DNA from: Lycocorax pyrrhopterus obiensis
Lineage: Eukaryota; Chordata; Aves; Passeriformes; Paradisaeidae
NCBI GenBank assembly: GCA_014706295.1
Contig: JACSVZ010000001.1
Location: forward strand, 37,496,318 to 37,560,317
Length of the DNA: 64,000 bases
Direction of reading: 5' to 3'
A program made the position numbers and the translations under genes. Positions 36,663-50,419 of the stretch are shown one piece after another. Every line of letters begins with the position of its first letter. Positions within the stretch are counted from its first letter, which is position 1. Below the pieces are notes generated by a model. That model worked only from the letters and a program-made list of their open reading frames with translations. It was not told where the DNA came from and did no database searches.

Positions 36663-39600
36663 TAGGACTCCTAATTAAAAATATAAAAGAAAATGCCAGT
36701 GCACTTTAGCCTTCATCCAGTGCAACTCTTGCAGAGTGTTTTCTTCTGAAACATACTTTCAAAACACCCTGTCTCTAGAGCAAAATATCAAGTAAAATAT
36801 AAATCCACACAGTGCTTTTATCCACTTTCTTATCAGCACCATGTTTAATTAAGCTTTTGTAACTGCTGGAAGCCATGTCTATTCCTCTTTTTCATCAGTT
36901 GAAAGACTGTTAAAATACAATGAATACATTAAAGAATTAATTTGGAAACAAACTAAAATTGGAGAGGAAAGACTGGTACGTAAGGAAAGAAAAAAACCCA
37001 CCACATTCCAAGATCATTTTGATGTTCCCCTGCATAACGTTACAAGACTCTAAAGACCGCTCTAAATTACAGCAAGCTTTAAGGATTGACTCAGGCACTG
37101 GTGGAAGAGTGCTCTGAAAGAGAACTGAACACATCTATTCCCTGCTTTTGCTACTGAAGAACATCTATCCCACACACCATCTGGGGAATTCCACTTTTCC
37201 ACAGGCTCTGTTGTGGGCCTTGAATGCCACAAAAAGTGGCTTTGGCCAGCCTGACTATCAAAGCAAGGCTAGAGCATAAGCTGAATGTTGTTGCTTTTTT
37301 GCCAGCTACAATCCAGCTGAGACCTCCCTTTGACTGACCCATGAGAACAGGAAAGGGGTGGAGGCTTTGATTCTTGGTCCATCACGTTTGTCTGGTTCTG
37401 ATACAAGACCCAAAATCACTAGAAATGCATCCAAACCAGTCTGACTGATCCCATCCCTGGTAGACCGCTCATCTGTCCTTTCAACCTGTTTTTCAGAGCA
37501 ATATATTTATGCAAAAGGACTTTCCTTCCCAAAAGATCAGTCAAAAGAGCTCTTTGTTCAAACTGGAATCTGAAAATATCGCTGATAGAAAAAAAGGTAA
37601 TTTCTCTGCACAGATTTTTAACAAAAATGTATGCACTACCAAAACTGTCCTCTAGAAGGTAATCTAAAAAGATGTGCAACTTTGGTTGAAATTTCCCTTC
37701 ATATAAAAAAAAAATCCATTTTGTGTCACCAGTATGCACAAGAATATCAGAACAGCTGAAGTGCTTCAGCACAAAATTTCTAAACCATCACCCTGCCACT
37801 AGGAAAAGTACATCTGTACTTCTGTTTATAGGAGGAGGGACAGGAAGAACACTCAAGTTCTTTGCCTGTTTCACTAGCTCACACCCTGGGTTTCCTCAGT
37901 TTCCCCAAGACAAATGCACAGTCTTTATTGGCATAATCAACTTCCTGCTTTGTTTTCTACTGCTCCCCTGGTAAATTCTAATATGTTATATTGCCTCTTG
38001 GATTCACAGTGTTGCTAAAATTTCTTTTCTGAGCAGCAATAACTAATTTAGAAACCATCATTAAAAGTGTGTTCCCTTGTGTAGATTGTTTAGGTTTGAT
38101 CAACCTTAAATTTCATTCAGAATTTTTGCCTGGTCTTTTAGTATTGTCCAAGTCTTCTGTGACTAGGCTTGCTTTATTGAACCATCTTTAGCAATTTGTA
38201 ACAGTGCCAAACATTGTCAATTCACTCTTCACATCACTTACCTGAACATTCAAATGAAAAAGCTCAGGGATATAATTTTATTCATTATGAGAATGCTTAT
38301 TTTTAAATGAAATGTTTTACAGTAATTTTAGCAGCTTATAATGTCATGCAGCACTTGTTGAGCTGACATAACTGCTTTGAGGTCTAAGGTATAATTAGTG
38401 AGAAAGCACATCAAATTTGTGATTGACTTGAATGAGATTTATCAAATATTTAGTTTTAAACCCAGACTCTAGCATGTTGCTGAATAGGTGTGTAAGCTGA
38501 GATGCAAAATTTAAAAATTAAACAAAAAGCCTCCGTAAACCCACAAATCCACACTTTTCAAGGACTGATATTTTTGTGTATTGTATTCTGATGGAATAAA
38601 TAAGTGTTCTAATTAGAAATATCTTGTAAACCAGCACTAAAGTATAACTGATTTTCAAATACATTCCACTTTTTGACTGTTATTGTTGAATGTTATTAAC
38701 TCTGTGGACCAAGAAAAAAAGACTTCAGAAGCCATCAATGCAGAATATCACAGTGCAAATAAGAAATACAACAGGCCACAGGGTGGTCAGGAATGTTTCA
38801 TTTTATACGCTAAAGGAAATATGTTCTTCATTAATTGTATAAAGTCACTTTTGTGATTTAAAATACCTAATAATGAAGGAAACTGCTCCTTGCGAGGGAT
38901 TTGAAAAGCCCTGAATGGTCTGATGACAAGATTGTCACTGTCAGTTAATAATTCCATTCTCATTGAACAGCTCTGACAATGTAAAATCACTCTCAAAATA
39001 AACCCTCTTATACTGGGCAAAAGTAATAGTAAAATACATCAGGAAAGTTTTTCTACAGAGCTATTTTCCCACTTCATAAGCAGGGATAGGCAAATGCAGC
39101 TACCAGTAACTGAACTAACTCCAGGTTAAAATTAGAAAAGTCACAAATAAACACTTTTTTTTTTTTTTCAAAATTGTTGTGGCTCATGCATAATTCAAAA
39201 TGAGAACAAAGGTTAAATTATAAATCACCAGATAAATTAATTAATCATAATAACTCTGCATTCCCCACTTGTAAGTATGCAAGTACTTCACAGTCTACAC
39301 AGACACAATAAACCCTTTATTCTCTAGACTTCTACAGCCATGACCACACTAGACATTATGACCCTCGAAAAGTTTAAACTTTAAATTAGGACACTATATA
39401 GATTTTCCTATTGTGAATTATCTGACCCTCTTGTGAAGAGGTAAACATTTGTCATTAATTTTGAGAGATATGGAAATGGAGGCTGAGCATTAAAGTGTTC
39501 ATAAATTGAACACTTTTACAATGCAATGTGTAAAACATGAAATGGACTTGAATTTGTGTGATACAACTGAAGCAAAAAATTGTTATGCCTCTCTTGGAGT

Positions 39601-40604
39601 GATCTGCGTATAGATATATATAGTGATCAGTCTTAGAAAGTGTGTCGGGTGGATTAAAATGGTATATTAATGAAGAAATTAAGAAAGATACTGAGAGAGG
39701 TAGTGCCTAATGTGTGTGTTTCCTGTTGCCACATATTGCTGAGAAAGTTATTTGTCTTTTGATTAATAGAAGACAAGGAAAGATTTTTATATGATACTGT
39801 GGCCTTGAACTTCTTAGAGTGCCTCAGACTAAACACACTTGGACAGATCCTGCCAGTGAATTTACTGCCAGTTAAGAAATAGTGTGCATAAACGAACAAT
39901 CAATCTGAAAGAAAAAGCAAAAGAAAGTATTTTTCAATATGACATTCAGCAAATTCCGTATTACAGGCACAGGTCTTCACCGATTTATTTTTCTATATGG
40001 CACTGAAGCCACGAACAAAGCTATGAGCCCTCCAATTGCCAAATATGAGAAATCAAACTATCATCTACTTTCCTCAAAAATTGTGTAGAGAAGTAAAGAG
40101 ACTACTGAAAATTTGAGTGAGCCAGTTAGTATTCTCTCACGGCTTCTGTTCAATTAACTTCACTGCTGCTTAGTATAGTGTACTTAAGTAGACCTGCATG
40201 CCTTTTTTATATTTATTACAAAAATTTAAATCGTGGTGAGTAATAAACAATTTGCGTTCAAGTTTAATAAATGCCTAAACCTCACCTCCATGGCAAGTTG
40301 AGTATGGAGTGAGATGCAGAGTAACAGAATACCCAGGTGTTGGAAGAGCAACCTGCAAGATTAACAAGTTCTCCCTTTTCCCTACTCATAGATCATCTTA
40401 TACCAAGAGAGGTTTACAATACATGTATAGATTTTGCTAAATTTATATATCTTATTTAAAACTTTGATGAGCCTAAATAGGCTGCTTCACAGGAGATCTT
40501 ACATCATATATTGGCCAGGATCATGTGAAATTTTTTAATCAAGCTTTTCATTAAGAGGTTTCTTCGCTTAGCAAATTTTATCTTCTTAAGATAGTCAGAG
40601 AAAA

Positions 40605-40935
40605 TAGCCCTGAGATCCATGAAGAAAGACTGGGAAAGAGGGACTTGTCCAGCCATGAGTAGAAATGGCTTCAGGAGCACCTAAGAAGCTCTGAACAATG
40701 AGAACGGAGCTGTGCTTCTCACCATGGAGCATGAACTGGGGCCATTGGGATGAGAAAAGACAATGGACATGATCTGAAGAGAGTTTTACCACCATGAGGA
40801 AAGTCAGGCAGTGGAACAGATTTGCCTAGAGAGGTTGAGCAGCCTCCATTCCCATCGTTTCTCATATGTTTCAAAAAAACCCTGAGCCCTGGTTTGATCT
40901 CACAGCTGATCCTGTTTGTACACAAGTTTGGACTG
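40605..40935 (+). mobile_element. Highly diverged CR1 LINE fragment
   Basis: Blocks AAGACTGGGAAAGAGGGACT, TGTCCAGCC, GGCTTCAGGAGCACCTAAGA and AGGCAGTGGAACAGATTTGC match the CR1 3' region. CTAGAGAGGTTGAGCAGCCTC and CCCTGGTTTGATCTCA complete the set in the plus-strand order. Identity is low and several segments are lost, so this looks like the oldest CR1 copy in the window. Ends are approximate and no octamer tail is visible. Confidence 0.65.
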
Positions 40936-43900
40936 AAGATATCTCAAAGTCCCTTCACATGTGAATGATACTGTGATCCTATGCTAATATCAAATATCAA
41001 ATTTCAGCATTTAATGTTTTGAAGGTTCCATCCAACATATGTTCCTGCTTATCAGTGATTGTTTTTTGCATTTATAAGATAGTTGAAATATTTAGTGTAG
41101 GTTCACTCATATATTCCATATAGAGATAGTTCTGAAATAGGTATGAAATACTTGTCTTGTTTTATTTTAAAAATAACAGGCATTTTTGTACAATTTGAGC
41201 AAAATTCTAATTATATTTTTTATATTTCTTCCTAGTTTTTGTTAATCAGAATAAGAGCAACAACTTAAAAATCACAGAAATGACAGCCAGTTGTTAGGAG
41301 TTAAAAGAATACCCCAATCTCTGTTTTTGTTTCATAAAGTATATATTTTTTCATTCCTCAAATTTTCACAGTAAAATGAAATTTTACTTTAATTTTGAAT
41401 TCTAAAAAATAAGGTTATTTTTCATCATAAATGTATGATTTAAAGTATATAAAAATATTCCCAAAATCTGTAATGACAGCTATGACCCTAGTTATTCTCT
41501 AGAGACATTAAAATCTCCCCAAACCAAACAAAATCACAAAACCTGTCCTTTGACTTTCCTCTCCCATCAAATATTTTTTTTTCTCTAAACTGTGGGATTT
41601 CTAAGTGATGGAAATGCAGTGAAGGAAAATAATCTGCACAATAGGTAGTCTAGGAGCTTGTAGAAGTCTTCAAATGTATTTGCTGGATAACATATTTTCT
41701 GTAGTTTCAAATCTGTGATGAAATATGTCTTTCAGTGATTATTATGTACAATTTAGCTTTTTAATATTTCTACATACGATAAGAAAAGAAGATGTTGAAG
41801 AGGTAATTAAAATTAACTCCAAGCAAAACCTTGACTAGTCAACCAATGTCACCCTTGATGTTATCATTTCTCACCCACTGTATGTTTGACAGTTCTTCAT
41901 AAGCCCATTTCACTTGATCTCAATAACAATCACTACCAAATTTTGTGAAGGGCAACTCATTTATCTTATACTTAACATTCAGGTTTCCTCCTATTCTCCT
42001 TGAGCTGTGAGCAATGTTGGCCTTCCAAGTCCGGTAGCAGGAGGGCAGCAATGGATTCATCCTAAAGTCATAGGCATATCAAGAGAAGATGATCTTTCCT
42101 AAGAAGTACAATATACCCCAAAGAAAGAAAGGACCTATGCTCAGTGGTTTTATCAGATTTGACAAGCAACCTTATTGCAACCAGAGCAGTGTTGCTGAGC
42201 TTGGGTACATGCAAGAAAAGCCAGAACATGATGTTACTAAAAATAATTAGGACAAAGTTAACTCTTTTGCAAAACTCAGAGAATTTAAGGAACAACTTGG
42301 ACTTAGTGATGCCTAAGAAGTTGTGAATTCTGACCTGTTGTTCTGACTGAGGCATTAATTGTACCATAATTGCATTCTCCATGTTACTACAATTCCTTTA
42401 TTAGGATGCTCTCAATGTCAGAATGACATGGCAGAGGTGATGGTTTTAAGGTCTGCAGGACTGATCAAGGCTGCTGCTGAAATAGTAACTACAGAGAAGA
42501 GAAAGGAAACTAGTATATGTCACATTGAATCTCTCAGCAATGAAAAATGTAGGAGCTCAAATTTACATGCCACATAATAGGAAGAAATGTGTGTCTTTTT
42601 TTTTTAATTCTGGTGTGGGTTTTTTGTTTGTAATAAGTACACTTCCAAATACTCCATATAAAAAACAAATTCAAGTTCAGTTATGAGCTACTCCTGAATG
42701 GGGAGTGACTATATGTGCTTTTGTGAGGCACCATTCTTGAAGGCTAAGAGTAATATAGACTAAAAAGCTACAAAACTGTGGAATTAAATTCTAAAATACA
42801 AATCTTCCAGGAAAATAATAATAATAAAAAAGTCTGAAAATGGTTGTTTCAGTGAAATCATAATGAAAATTAAAACGACTGTGTAGTATATGCAAAAAGC
42901 CCACATATAATCCTTATTTTCTTAAAAACATCTTGATTTGCTAAATTTGAAATTCAAGTATATATCATCCTCATTTTCAATTGGAAAGATGACCCGTGGT
43001 GACTAATCATTTTCAGCAAGTAAACCTTTTCTTTAAATAAAAAGAACCCTGTCCCCACTTTGGACGATAATGATGATTATTATTAAGTATTCTGTTTGTC
43101 TTCTTTAAACGTTCTTTAAAGTAGTTACTGACCCTTTATAATTTGATTTAATAGGAAGGCCCTATAAAATAATCCTGAGATTCTCCTCTTGTGCTCTTAG
43201 CTAGACTATTTGTTGCTCTTAGCACTTGAACAATTACTGAATAGGAGATTCTGTCATGCTTAATTGATATAGATTCCATTATTCCAACAACTGAATTATC
43301 ATTAAGCATTGTGTTGCTAAGCTTTACGGTATGTCATTCTTTCATTAACATCAGTAGGCTTTCTTTATCCCTAATATATAACATTTTTTTCAAACCCCCA
43401 AATGAAATTATTATCAGGCTAAAATTATTTAATACAGATTCTATTAAGAACTGGGAAGATAGTTTAAAGAATTCTCTGTCCTGTGACAATATAATGAGAT
43501 GTTTCTGGGAGATTTGAAAGGATTTACACGAAATTATTTTAAGATTTCTTCCAAAAAAATGTTTAAAAAAATCCATTTAATTCTTATGATCCTAATGGGC
43601 ACTAAAATACATGGTATAACCTATTTTCTATTAACTAAACTAACTCAAACCCCCCCAAAAAACCCCAAATTAATTTTCTTCTGGACAAATGTCACATCAT
43701 ATCTGAAATGTAAGAAATATTTTTTTTCTGATGTTATGATTAGGAAAGATACTTCTATAATAAAAAAAATCTTTAAAACTGAAAGTATCAGAAAAAATCA
43801 AATTATTTCAGCTATTCAGCATTTTATTTAATAGATCTAGATAAATATTTAAGTATATTCAAATGCTTATTTCTCCTTTAGAGTTTTAGGTGTGTTGTAA

Positions 43901-43979
43901 GTGGAATGTAACAGATTCATTTCCATGATGATCAGCTGGAATTTCCCCAAATGAGCAAAAAAATCCTGACCAAAAACAT

Positions 43980-44028
43980 GTGGGGGGTGGGGAGGTGGAG
44001 AGAGAGAAAGAGGGGAAAAAAGAGAGAT
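43980..44028. repeat. Purine-rich low-complexity tract
   Basis: GTGGGGGGTGGGGAGGTGGA leads into GAGAGAGAAAGAGGGG and an AAAAAAGAGAGA end. The G-runs of three or more could form a G-quadruplex on the plus strand, but this is composition-driven. Confidence 0.9.
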
Positions 44029-44714
44029 TACAGTGAGACATGCTTTATTTGACACATTATCCCTATGGAACAATTAATTTGGGGAATTTAATGGAGTTTT
44101 TCACTAACTGATAGAGCTGTGTAATGTTTCTCCATTCTTCTATTAAAATATTCTAATTAAATCAGTCATCCTAGTCCCATCTGTTATATACTGCTCTCAT
44201 GTGGGGTGGCTGCTGGATTCTCTCCAGGGCAGCCACTGTATTTAGCTCTCTTCATGGCTGGCTGGATGTCAGACACAGCAGAATCTTGTTCTCAGTTAGA
44301 AATTACTGCTAAAATATATTTTGCTGTTGCATCACACATGAAAGAAACCCCAGGACAATATGCCATCAGTAAAAATTGTAGGTGGACAAGAAAAACTGAA
44401 TCATATCTCCCTGTTATTTTCTGTGGTGCTAGAATGCTTTTTAGTTCTTTGAGACAAGGAAGGACAAATACATCTTGGAGAAAAAAAAAGGTGTCTAATT
44501 AGCTATCAAAGTATACTTTGAGCACTATTCTCCTCCATGTCAAAGAAGACACTCTTTTATAATAATTGCTGTAGAAACTGTTTATCAAAGGAATGTTAAC
44601 TGAGTAGATGACAGATTATCTGTGGTGCTACAAGGGCAACCGAAATCAAACACAAATCTTCACAAGTTCATCACAGAGCTGGGTGCCACCAGACCAGTTG
44701 CTTACAGCACTTTG

Positions 44715-44782
44715 GGCAAAATCCTGGTTCCATTGAAGTCACTGAATTTTACAGTGACTTCAGCACAGCCAGGATTTCTGCC
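44715..44782. repeat. Ancient palindromic (MITE-like) interspersed repeat
   Basis: The left arm GGCAAAATCCTGG (44715-44727) and TGAAGTCACTG (44734-44744) pair with CAGTGACTTCA (44752-44762) and CCAGGATTTCTGCC (44769-44782). The 6-nt blocks TTCCAT and GCACAG between them do not pair, and the loop is 7 nt. The words ATCCTGG...TGAAGTCA and TGACTTCA...CCAGGATTT belong, as I recall, to an old non-autonomous palindromic repeat seen widely in reptiles and birds. The name is uncertain. Confidence 0.55.
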
Positions 44783-46277
44783 TCTGAAGATAATCTATAT
44801 GCATCTGTCAACTAACTTAAACTAAATATGGTCCATTCACTCCCCAGAATAAATGAGCTTTATAGTTTTCAAGGTCAAATTTGTTTAAATTAGTTCAGCT
44901 CTGATTACTCTGTCACAGGAAGGAGGTACCACAACTTTAGGTAACCGTATAGCTGTGGTGAGAGACACATGTTCAAGCGGAAAGATTTATCATGTTTATA
45001 CATTGGGTTGATAGTTTATATTCTATGTCTGTAAAATTTGCAATAAATATGTAGAGTCACCTTTAAAACCAGCCAACCATCAGCTGATTCACTTAAATAG
45101 TTATGTCTCTCAGGCTTTCATAAATTTTCTTTAAAACTTCCACACAACTTTCTGTATCAATTTGCATGAATATAATATAAATACTTGTCAAAAGGTGAAA
45201 TATAACAACTCTGAACTCCTTTACAGGAGTCATGGGGTAAGAAAAGTATTTTGCAGATTTGCACGGGTAAAGTATAACTCTACAGACTCTAGTAAAGCTT
45301 AATGGATAGCAAAAGAATTGCAAACATACTTCAGTAGAGCCTATGGACTGTATTTGTGAAAAGTAATGACAAATGAAATGTTCAGCACATCCAAGTATTT
45401 GAGATAATTCTTGAATAATAGCTCCTATTGAAATAATACAACTTTTCTCCTCCTTAATGTGGTCCATTAAACTCCTAGAGAATTCTATGACAGCAGAAGT
45501 AGGATTTACCACTAAAAACTAGGGCAGACTTGTGCAGACAGTCCTCACATCAACATATACACTGTAAAGGAGTGAGAGATTTGATTCCCTGAATTAGCTT
45601 TATGTCCCTCTCCTTTTTAAAACCAAAATAGTAATAAACCTTTGTTGAAGAAATGTGGCGGCTAATTAATTGGGCATTCCTTCCTTCAACTTTAAAAACA
45701 ACTTATCTAATCAGTGTAGCATACTAAAAGGATCTAAAAGGTATCAATTAAAATATTATGAAAGCAGAAGTATACAATTAAGATAATTTGAAATTATTGT
45801 GGAAAAAACCACCAAAAATTTATACAAAACATAGAAAGCAAGGAAAACAGATATACAGAAGTTTTCTTATTTAATAGCTCTTCTGACCAGAATATCTTTA
45901 CTCATATATCTGTATATATTTGCCTTCTAAATTACATATCAAATATCTGTAGCTATACACATGAAGTCTAGAAGTTTTATGAAATATAACATTAAGATTA
46001 CCTACCCCTAGTACTTTCCTAACTCAAAAACGTATTTCTTAATGATATGTACCTCTTAAAATGAGGTTTATTTATACAAAACTTTTACTCTTTCTTCAGT
46101 AAGGAATCTGTTCCAAAATGTAAATTTATTACAACTAATCTCGCTATAATTCTATTTAAAATTTAAAAAATACAAATTTTACTTACAATACAAGAGTTTT
46201 AAAACCATCTCCTAACAAATCTTTATGGAAAATGGCATAGATTAATTTTTTAATATATCTTTTAGTTAATCATGGAT

Positions 46278-46372
46278 CATAGTGGAAGGTGTCCCTGCCC
46301 ATGACAAGGGCTTTTGAACTAGAAGATCTTTAAGGGCCCTTCCAAACCAAACCAAATTCTATGTTTCTCTGA
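46278..46372 (+). mobile_element. CR1 LINE, 3' tail
   Basis: ATAGTGGAAGGTGTCCCTGC, CCATGACAAGGGCTTTTGAA, CTAGAAGATCTTTAAGGGCC and CTTCCAAACCAAACC are followed by AATTCTATGTTTCTCTGA. This is the terminal 95 bp of a plus-strand CR1 of the 'CCAACCCAAACC' end type, including one near-intact octamer. Strong 5' truncation is typical for CR1. Confidence 0.93.
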
Positions 46373-49300
46373 GTATTCTGGATTATTGAATTTGAATGCT
46401 GGTTTCATTCTCTTATCTACATGAAGTGCTGTATTTGCTGTTCTTTTGTCCACTATGACTATTATTATTACTGCATAATTTATTGTTAATATTTAAGTCT
46501 GCAGTGGTACTTCTATTTTTGTTTGTTCTTTGGTTTTGATTGGTTTTATAGGTTCGGTGGTTTCTGTTAGAGATCAAAAGTCTTTGCCTTTTCTCAGCCA
46601 GATGGTTCAGTTTCCATGTTCAGTGGGAGGCCCACCTTCCAAAGGCCAGCTGGATAAAAAAAGAGCAAGAAGCAAATAGTAGGAAACCACATCTTCAATA
46701 CAAAGCCTTCAGAAATATCAAGGCAACCACAAAAAGCAGGAGGTGAAGTGGTAGAATGGAAAAGACAGTCAAACATGTAATATGAGTTTTAATTAATATA
46801 ATTTTGGTAAGACACAAGTTGAGTATGACTCTACCACATGCACATGCCGTCAACCCTCCTAACAGACTGCAAAGACTGTTTCCCCCAGTAATCACTGAAA
46901 AATAAAGTAAGATAAAGGTTATTTCATGATGCAAAATGGCTCCATTACGTAAGAGACCTTTCATAGTATAAAAATGGGTGATGGAAAATGCCTATTAAAT
47001 CACTGATTCATTTTACTGCTATTGAAGGATTAATCGATAATTTAGATATACCTAACATGTACACTTGATTTGAATGTGTACATTAATTATCATTGAGTTT
47101 TTATTCCTTGAGGAAATAGAGCCCATCCTCAGCTTATTTTATCTAACATTTAGCTTTATCTAATTATTTTTCTTATTTTGAATCATTTGCTTTTACTTTC
47201 CTCTACAGCCATAATTTAGTTTTCTCTTTTCTTTTGGTATCAGAAAGCCATTTCCAACAGGACTTTTTTCTAAGCTGAGTTTTAGTTATGAAATATTTAT
47301 CTTCCTTTTTGCCAGAATAAAATTTCTTGACTTCCACAAAATCCTGATCAAATCCTAAAATCTCCTGTTTAGACACTAGTGCTGATTTCTACACTGCTTC
47401 ATGTATAATCATGTATTGTTGCAAGACTGCAAAATATCTGTAAAAGACAACAAAATTGAAATGGTGGAGTTTCATTATACTTTACACAGAAGCAGTTCAC
47501 TCTAACCCATAATTTGTTTTGATGTTAAACATGCATCTAAGATATGTTACTATTGTTTGATTGTTTGTTTCAAATGTCATATAAAAATATGGGTACAGTA
47601 TATTCAAAAAGACATTTTAGATTTTCCCACCTATGGGGAGCAATTTCACTGTAGAAGGAAAAACATTTTTCAAATGGGAGCTAGTTCTCACTTCTAGTCC
47701 TAGAGGACTAGAGATAATGAACCGTAATGTTGTGACATTTTTATGTACTGAAAAAGTATCTCTAATTTTAACAGATTTTTGTAGTTCTCTTTGAGAGTCC
47801 TCTTCCATGAAGCTCAAAGCATTGCTATGAAGGTAAAGCATTTAGTATCACGTACAAAAGTAAAATAATTCCAAATAAAAGCCCTGGGTAGTACAAAATA
47901 TTAGGGGTTTTCTTTTTTCCTAGTCTCCGTTTTATGAAATATTGCATGCTGTAGGAATGTATTATATCTTGGTTTTTTTAGCTCTTGTGTGGAGCTAGGG
48001 GTTGACTGTCCATTATCAGCTAAAATATGTCGTTTGAAAAGGGATTTTTCTCCTTCTCTTTCATAACACCCCCGAAATGGCTTTTCCAGAAAGCATTTCT
48101 GAGTCCAAGCGAAGCAGGCAAGGGAAGAGAATGAAGAGCAGTCTTCCAAGCCAAGCCCAGAGAAGCCAAGCGCTTTTTGCTGGTGAAGAGAGAAGGCGTG
48201 ATGATGAATACAGAACACAAGCCATCCTTTTGTAATAGGTAGTCAGAGCAAGCCAAACCAAAATGCTTCTAACCTAGTTCTCATAAGGAAAGACCTCATT
48301 TACAGACACTGTCTCCAGCTGGAGGCTTTGTGTGGCTTCCACTTGTCTTCACTGACAAGCAATTAAGTGCAAGCCATCAGTTTTTCAAGAGGTAACTAAA
48401 ATTTAGGTGCATATCTACTTCTTAAATTAGGTAGTCTTTATTGTGCACTTGCAGACTTCATCACACTGTCATACTCCACATGTAGCAGCAATTTTAAAAA
48501 GGAACATGCTTTCTTCCAAAATGAATTTAAGTATAAAACAATTAAAATCTACAAAAACTACAAAAATATTTGCATGACTAATATACAAAATGTTGCTGCT
48601 ACTTTTGGCCACTTACAAGCAATTTCCACTGTTTTTCATATTCATAGGGATGTTTTCCAGGTATTAATACCTACTGGAGCATATATTTTTCTCAGCTAAG
48701 ATCTTTGTGGTGATTTAATTTGCACTGGTAAAAACCTTTTCTGAAAGTGAAATGGCTCATATTTCCTTGTCTTTTATACTCTTGCTCATATAAGATGTAT
48801 CTAACCCTGGCTTTGGCTGAGCAACAACTCTGAGCTAAACATGTCATGGACAGGCAGCAAGTTAATGTAAATAATGCCTGGTATTGACACATGGGATCTG
48901 CGTAACACATGTGGACAATGGAGTGATTCAAAAGCCTGCTGACAACTCACGGTGAGTTCATTATCTAGCACAAAACAGGCAGGCAAGTATATGGGACTGT
49001 GGTTTGCAGGGAGAGGGAAAGTGGGAAGATTTATTTATTTTCGAAAGAACAAGTAGGGCAGTCTGAACAGATAAGTCGATTAGCTACAGAGATTAAAATG
49101 TTCTTGCAATTAAATTTTAGGGAAATGAGAATTCTTGTATTAAACACAGAAACCAGTCTATAGCTGCATAGTGGTCTTTACATTAGTTATATTGAATAAA
49201 TCTTGATTATTTTATACTAAATTAATTTTTTTAAAAAAACCAATCCATAAGAATATTTACTATGTATTATAAATATTAAATAATACTGTCTTTCTATGAT

Positions 49301-50352
49301 TAGAAGTAATACCTAATGAGGATTTCTTGACTAGAAAACTATCCTTTGTGCCCTGAAATATAAAGTGGGTTTTTTGTCCAGGCACAGTGAATAAACAGTT
49401 GCAGTGTATCTCTTTAGAGCCTGTGAGCAAAAAGTGACAGAAGAATGTGCAAGAAGCAGAGACAGAGCTGTTCCAGGAGCCAAAATGGAGAACATCACCC
49501 TAAACTTTCTTGAGACTGGATCAATCTTGTATTATGAATATGAAAATTTCTTTGCACTCTCAGTATAAAGGGCTTACCTATTTGCTTATTAGTATAATTT
49601 TTTCTAAAAGGTATAAAACTTAAGCATCAAATGTAAAAAAAAAAAAAGTATATTTGCAATTTTTTAAAAATTATTTCTTAATATTTAAATCAAATTAGAG
49701 GGCACTTTTAATTAGGGTCACAGACTTTGTAAAGACTTTGCTACACCCTTAAATACACTTTCTTATTTCTACTTACTCATATACTCTTCCTTCTCTGTCT
49801 TCTCCTCTCTTCCTTCAGGAGCAATTTCCAAGTGAAATGTAAACTAAGTCACAATTTGTCCCGATTTAACATTAACAATTTAAGTAAATTCACTCTAAGT
49901 AAATGTTGAAGTTATATGTAAAAAATGTAATGGAAATAAAATTAAGGTGCTCTGTGACTTTTAAAAGAATTCTCATATGGAATATATTTTCTGTGAGAAA
50001 ACATCTAACAATTATTAGAAATACAAGCAGCTAACATACAATAACTATTAATAAATAGTAAAGTTCACAATATCACCACTTCTAAGAGCAGTAATATTAC
50101 AATGCCGGGTATCACCACAATGTCTGAGAAAGCAGGTGTGAATCCTGAACCTTTCAAACTCCGCATCAAAACCGCTTAACTTGCAAATGTACGATTCAGT
50201 AGGCATTGGACTGTGTCTTCAAACTACTTCTTTTAATAAATGAGAGTGTTGCATTAAAATGTCTTTTAGGGAGAACTGGAAAGCATTTCATCATTCCTAA
50301 TGTTTTTTCACAAGTTCCAATCTAGAAATATTATGTTCCGTGTAAGTACCTC

Positions 50353-50419
50353 GAGCAGGAAAGAAGGGGGAAGGGAGGAGGAATGACAGGGGCAAAGAAA
50401 GGATGAAAGATAGGAAGGC
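50353..50419. repeat. Purine-rich tract
   Basis: This is an A/G-dominated stretch (GGAAAGAAGGGGGAAGGGAG and similar) without a fixed unit. Confidence 0.88.

Larger units (their letters stand above)
32722..40604. other. Unique DNA, no gene supported
   Basis: These nearly 8 kb have no nameable repeat. The segment 34565-34760 is unique and motif-dense (listed separately). The part 37150-37500 is more GC-rich and carries a minus-strand frame of 117 codons at 37419-37772 with no recognisable domain. A-runs occur at 36648-36662 (15 A) and a T-run at 39155-39168 (14 T). AT-rich sequence dominates 35220-36450 and 39170-39260. Confidence 0.55.
40936..46277. other. Unique AT-rich DNA, no gene supported
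   Basis: Apart from the purine tract at 43980-44028 and the palindromic ancient repeat at 44715-44782 this is unnamed sequence. The longest repeat-free open frame of the window, 139 codons on the minus strand at 45093-45512, lies here. It has no recognisable domain or splice context. Confidence 0.58.

Noticed and set aside
37419..37772. 117-codon minus-strand ORF in a slightly GC-richer area
   Set aside because: No domain, splice context or homolog is recognised. The length is compatible with chance given how many frames the window offers.
43980..44028. G-quadruplex regulatory element
   Set aside because: The G-runs are part of a general purine tract, and nothing ties them to a promoter or gene.
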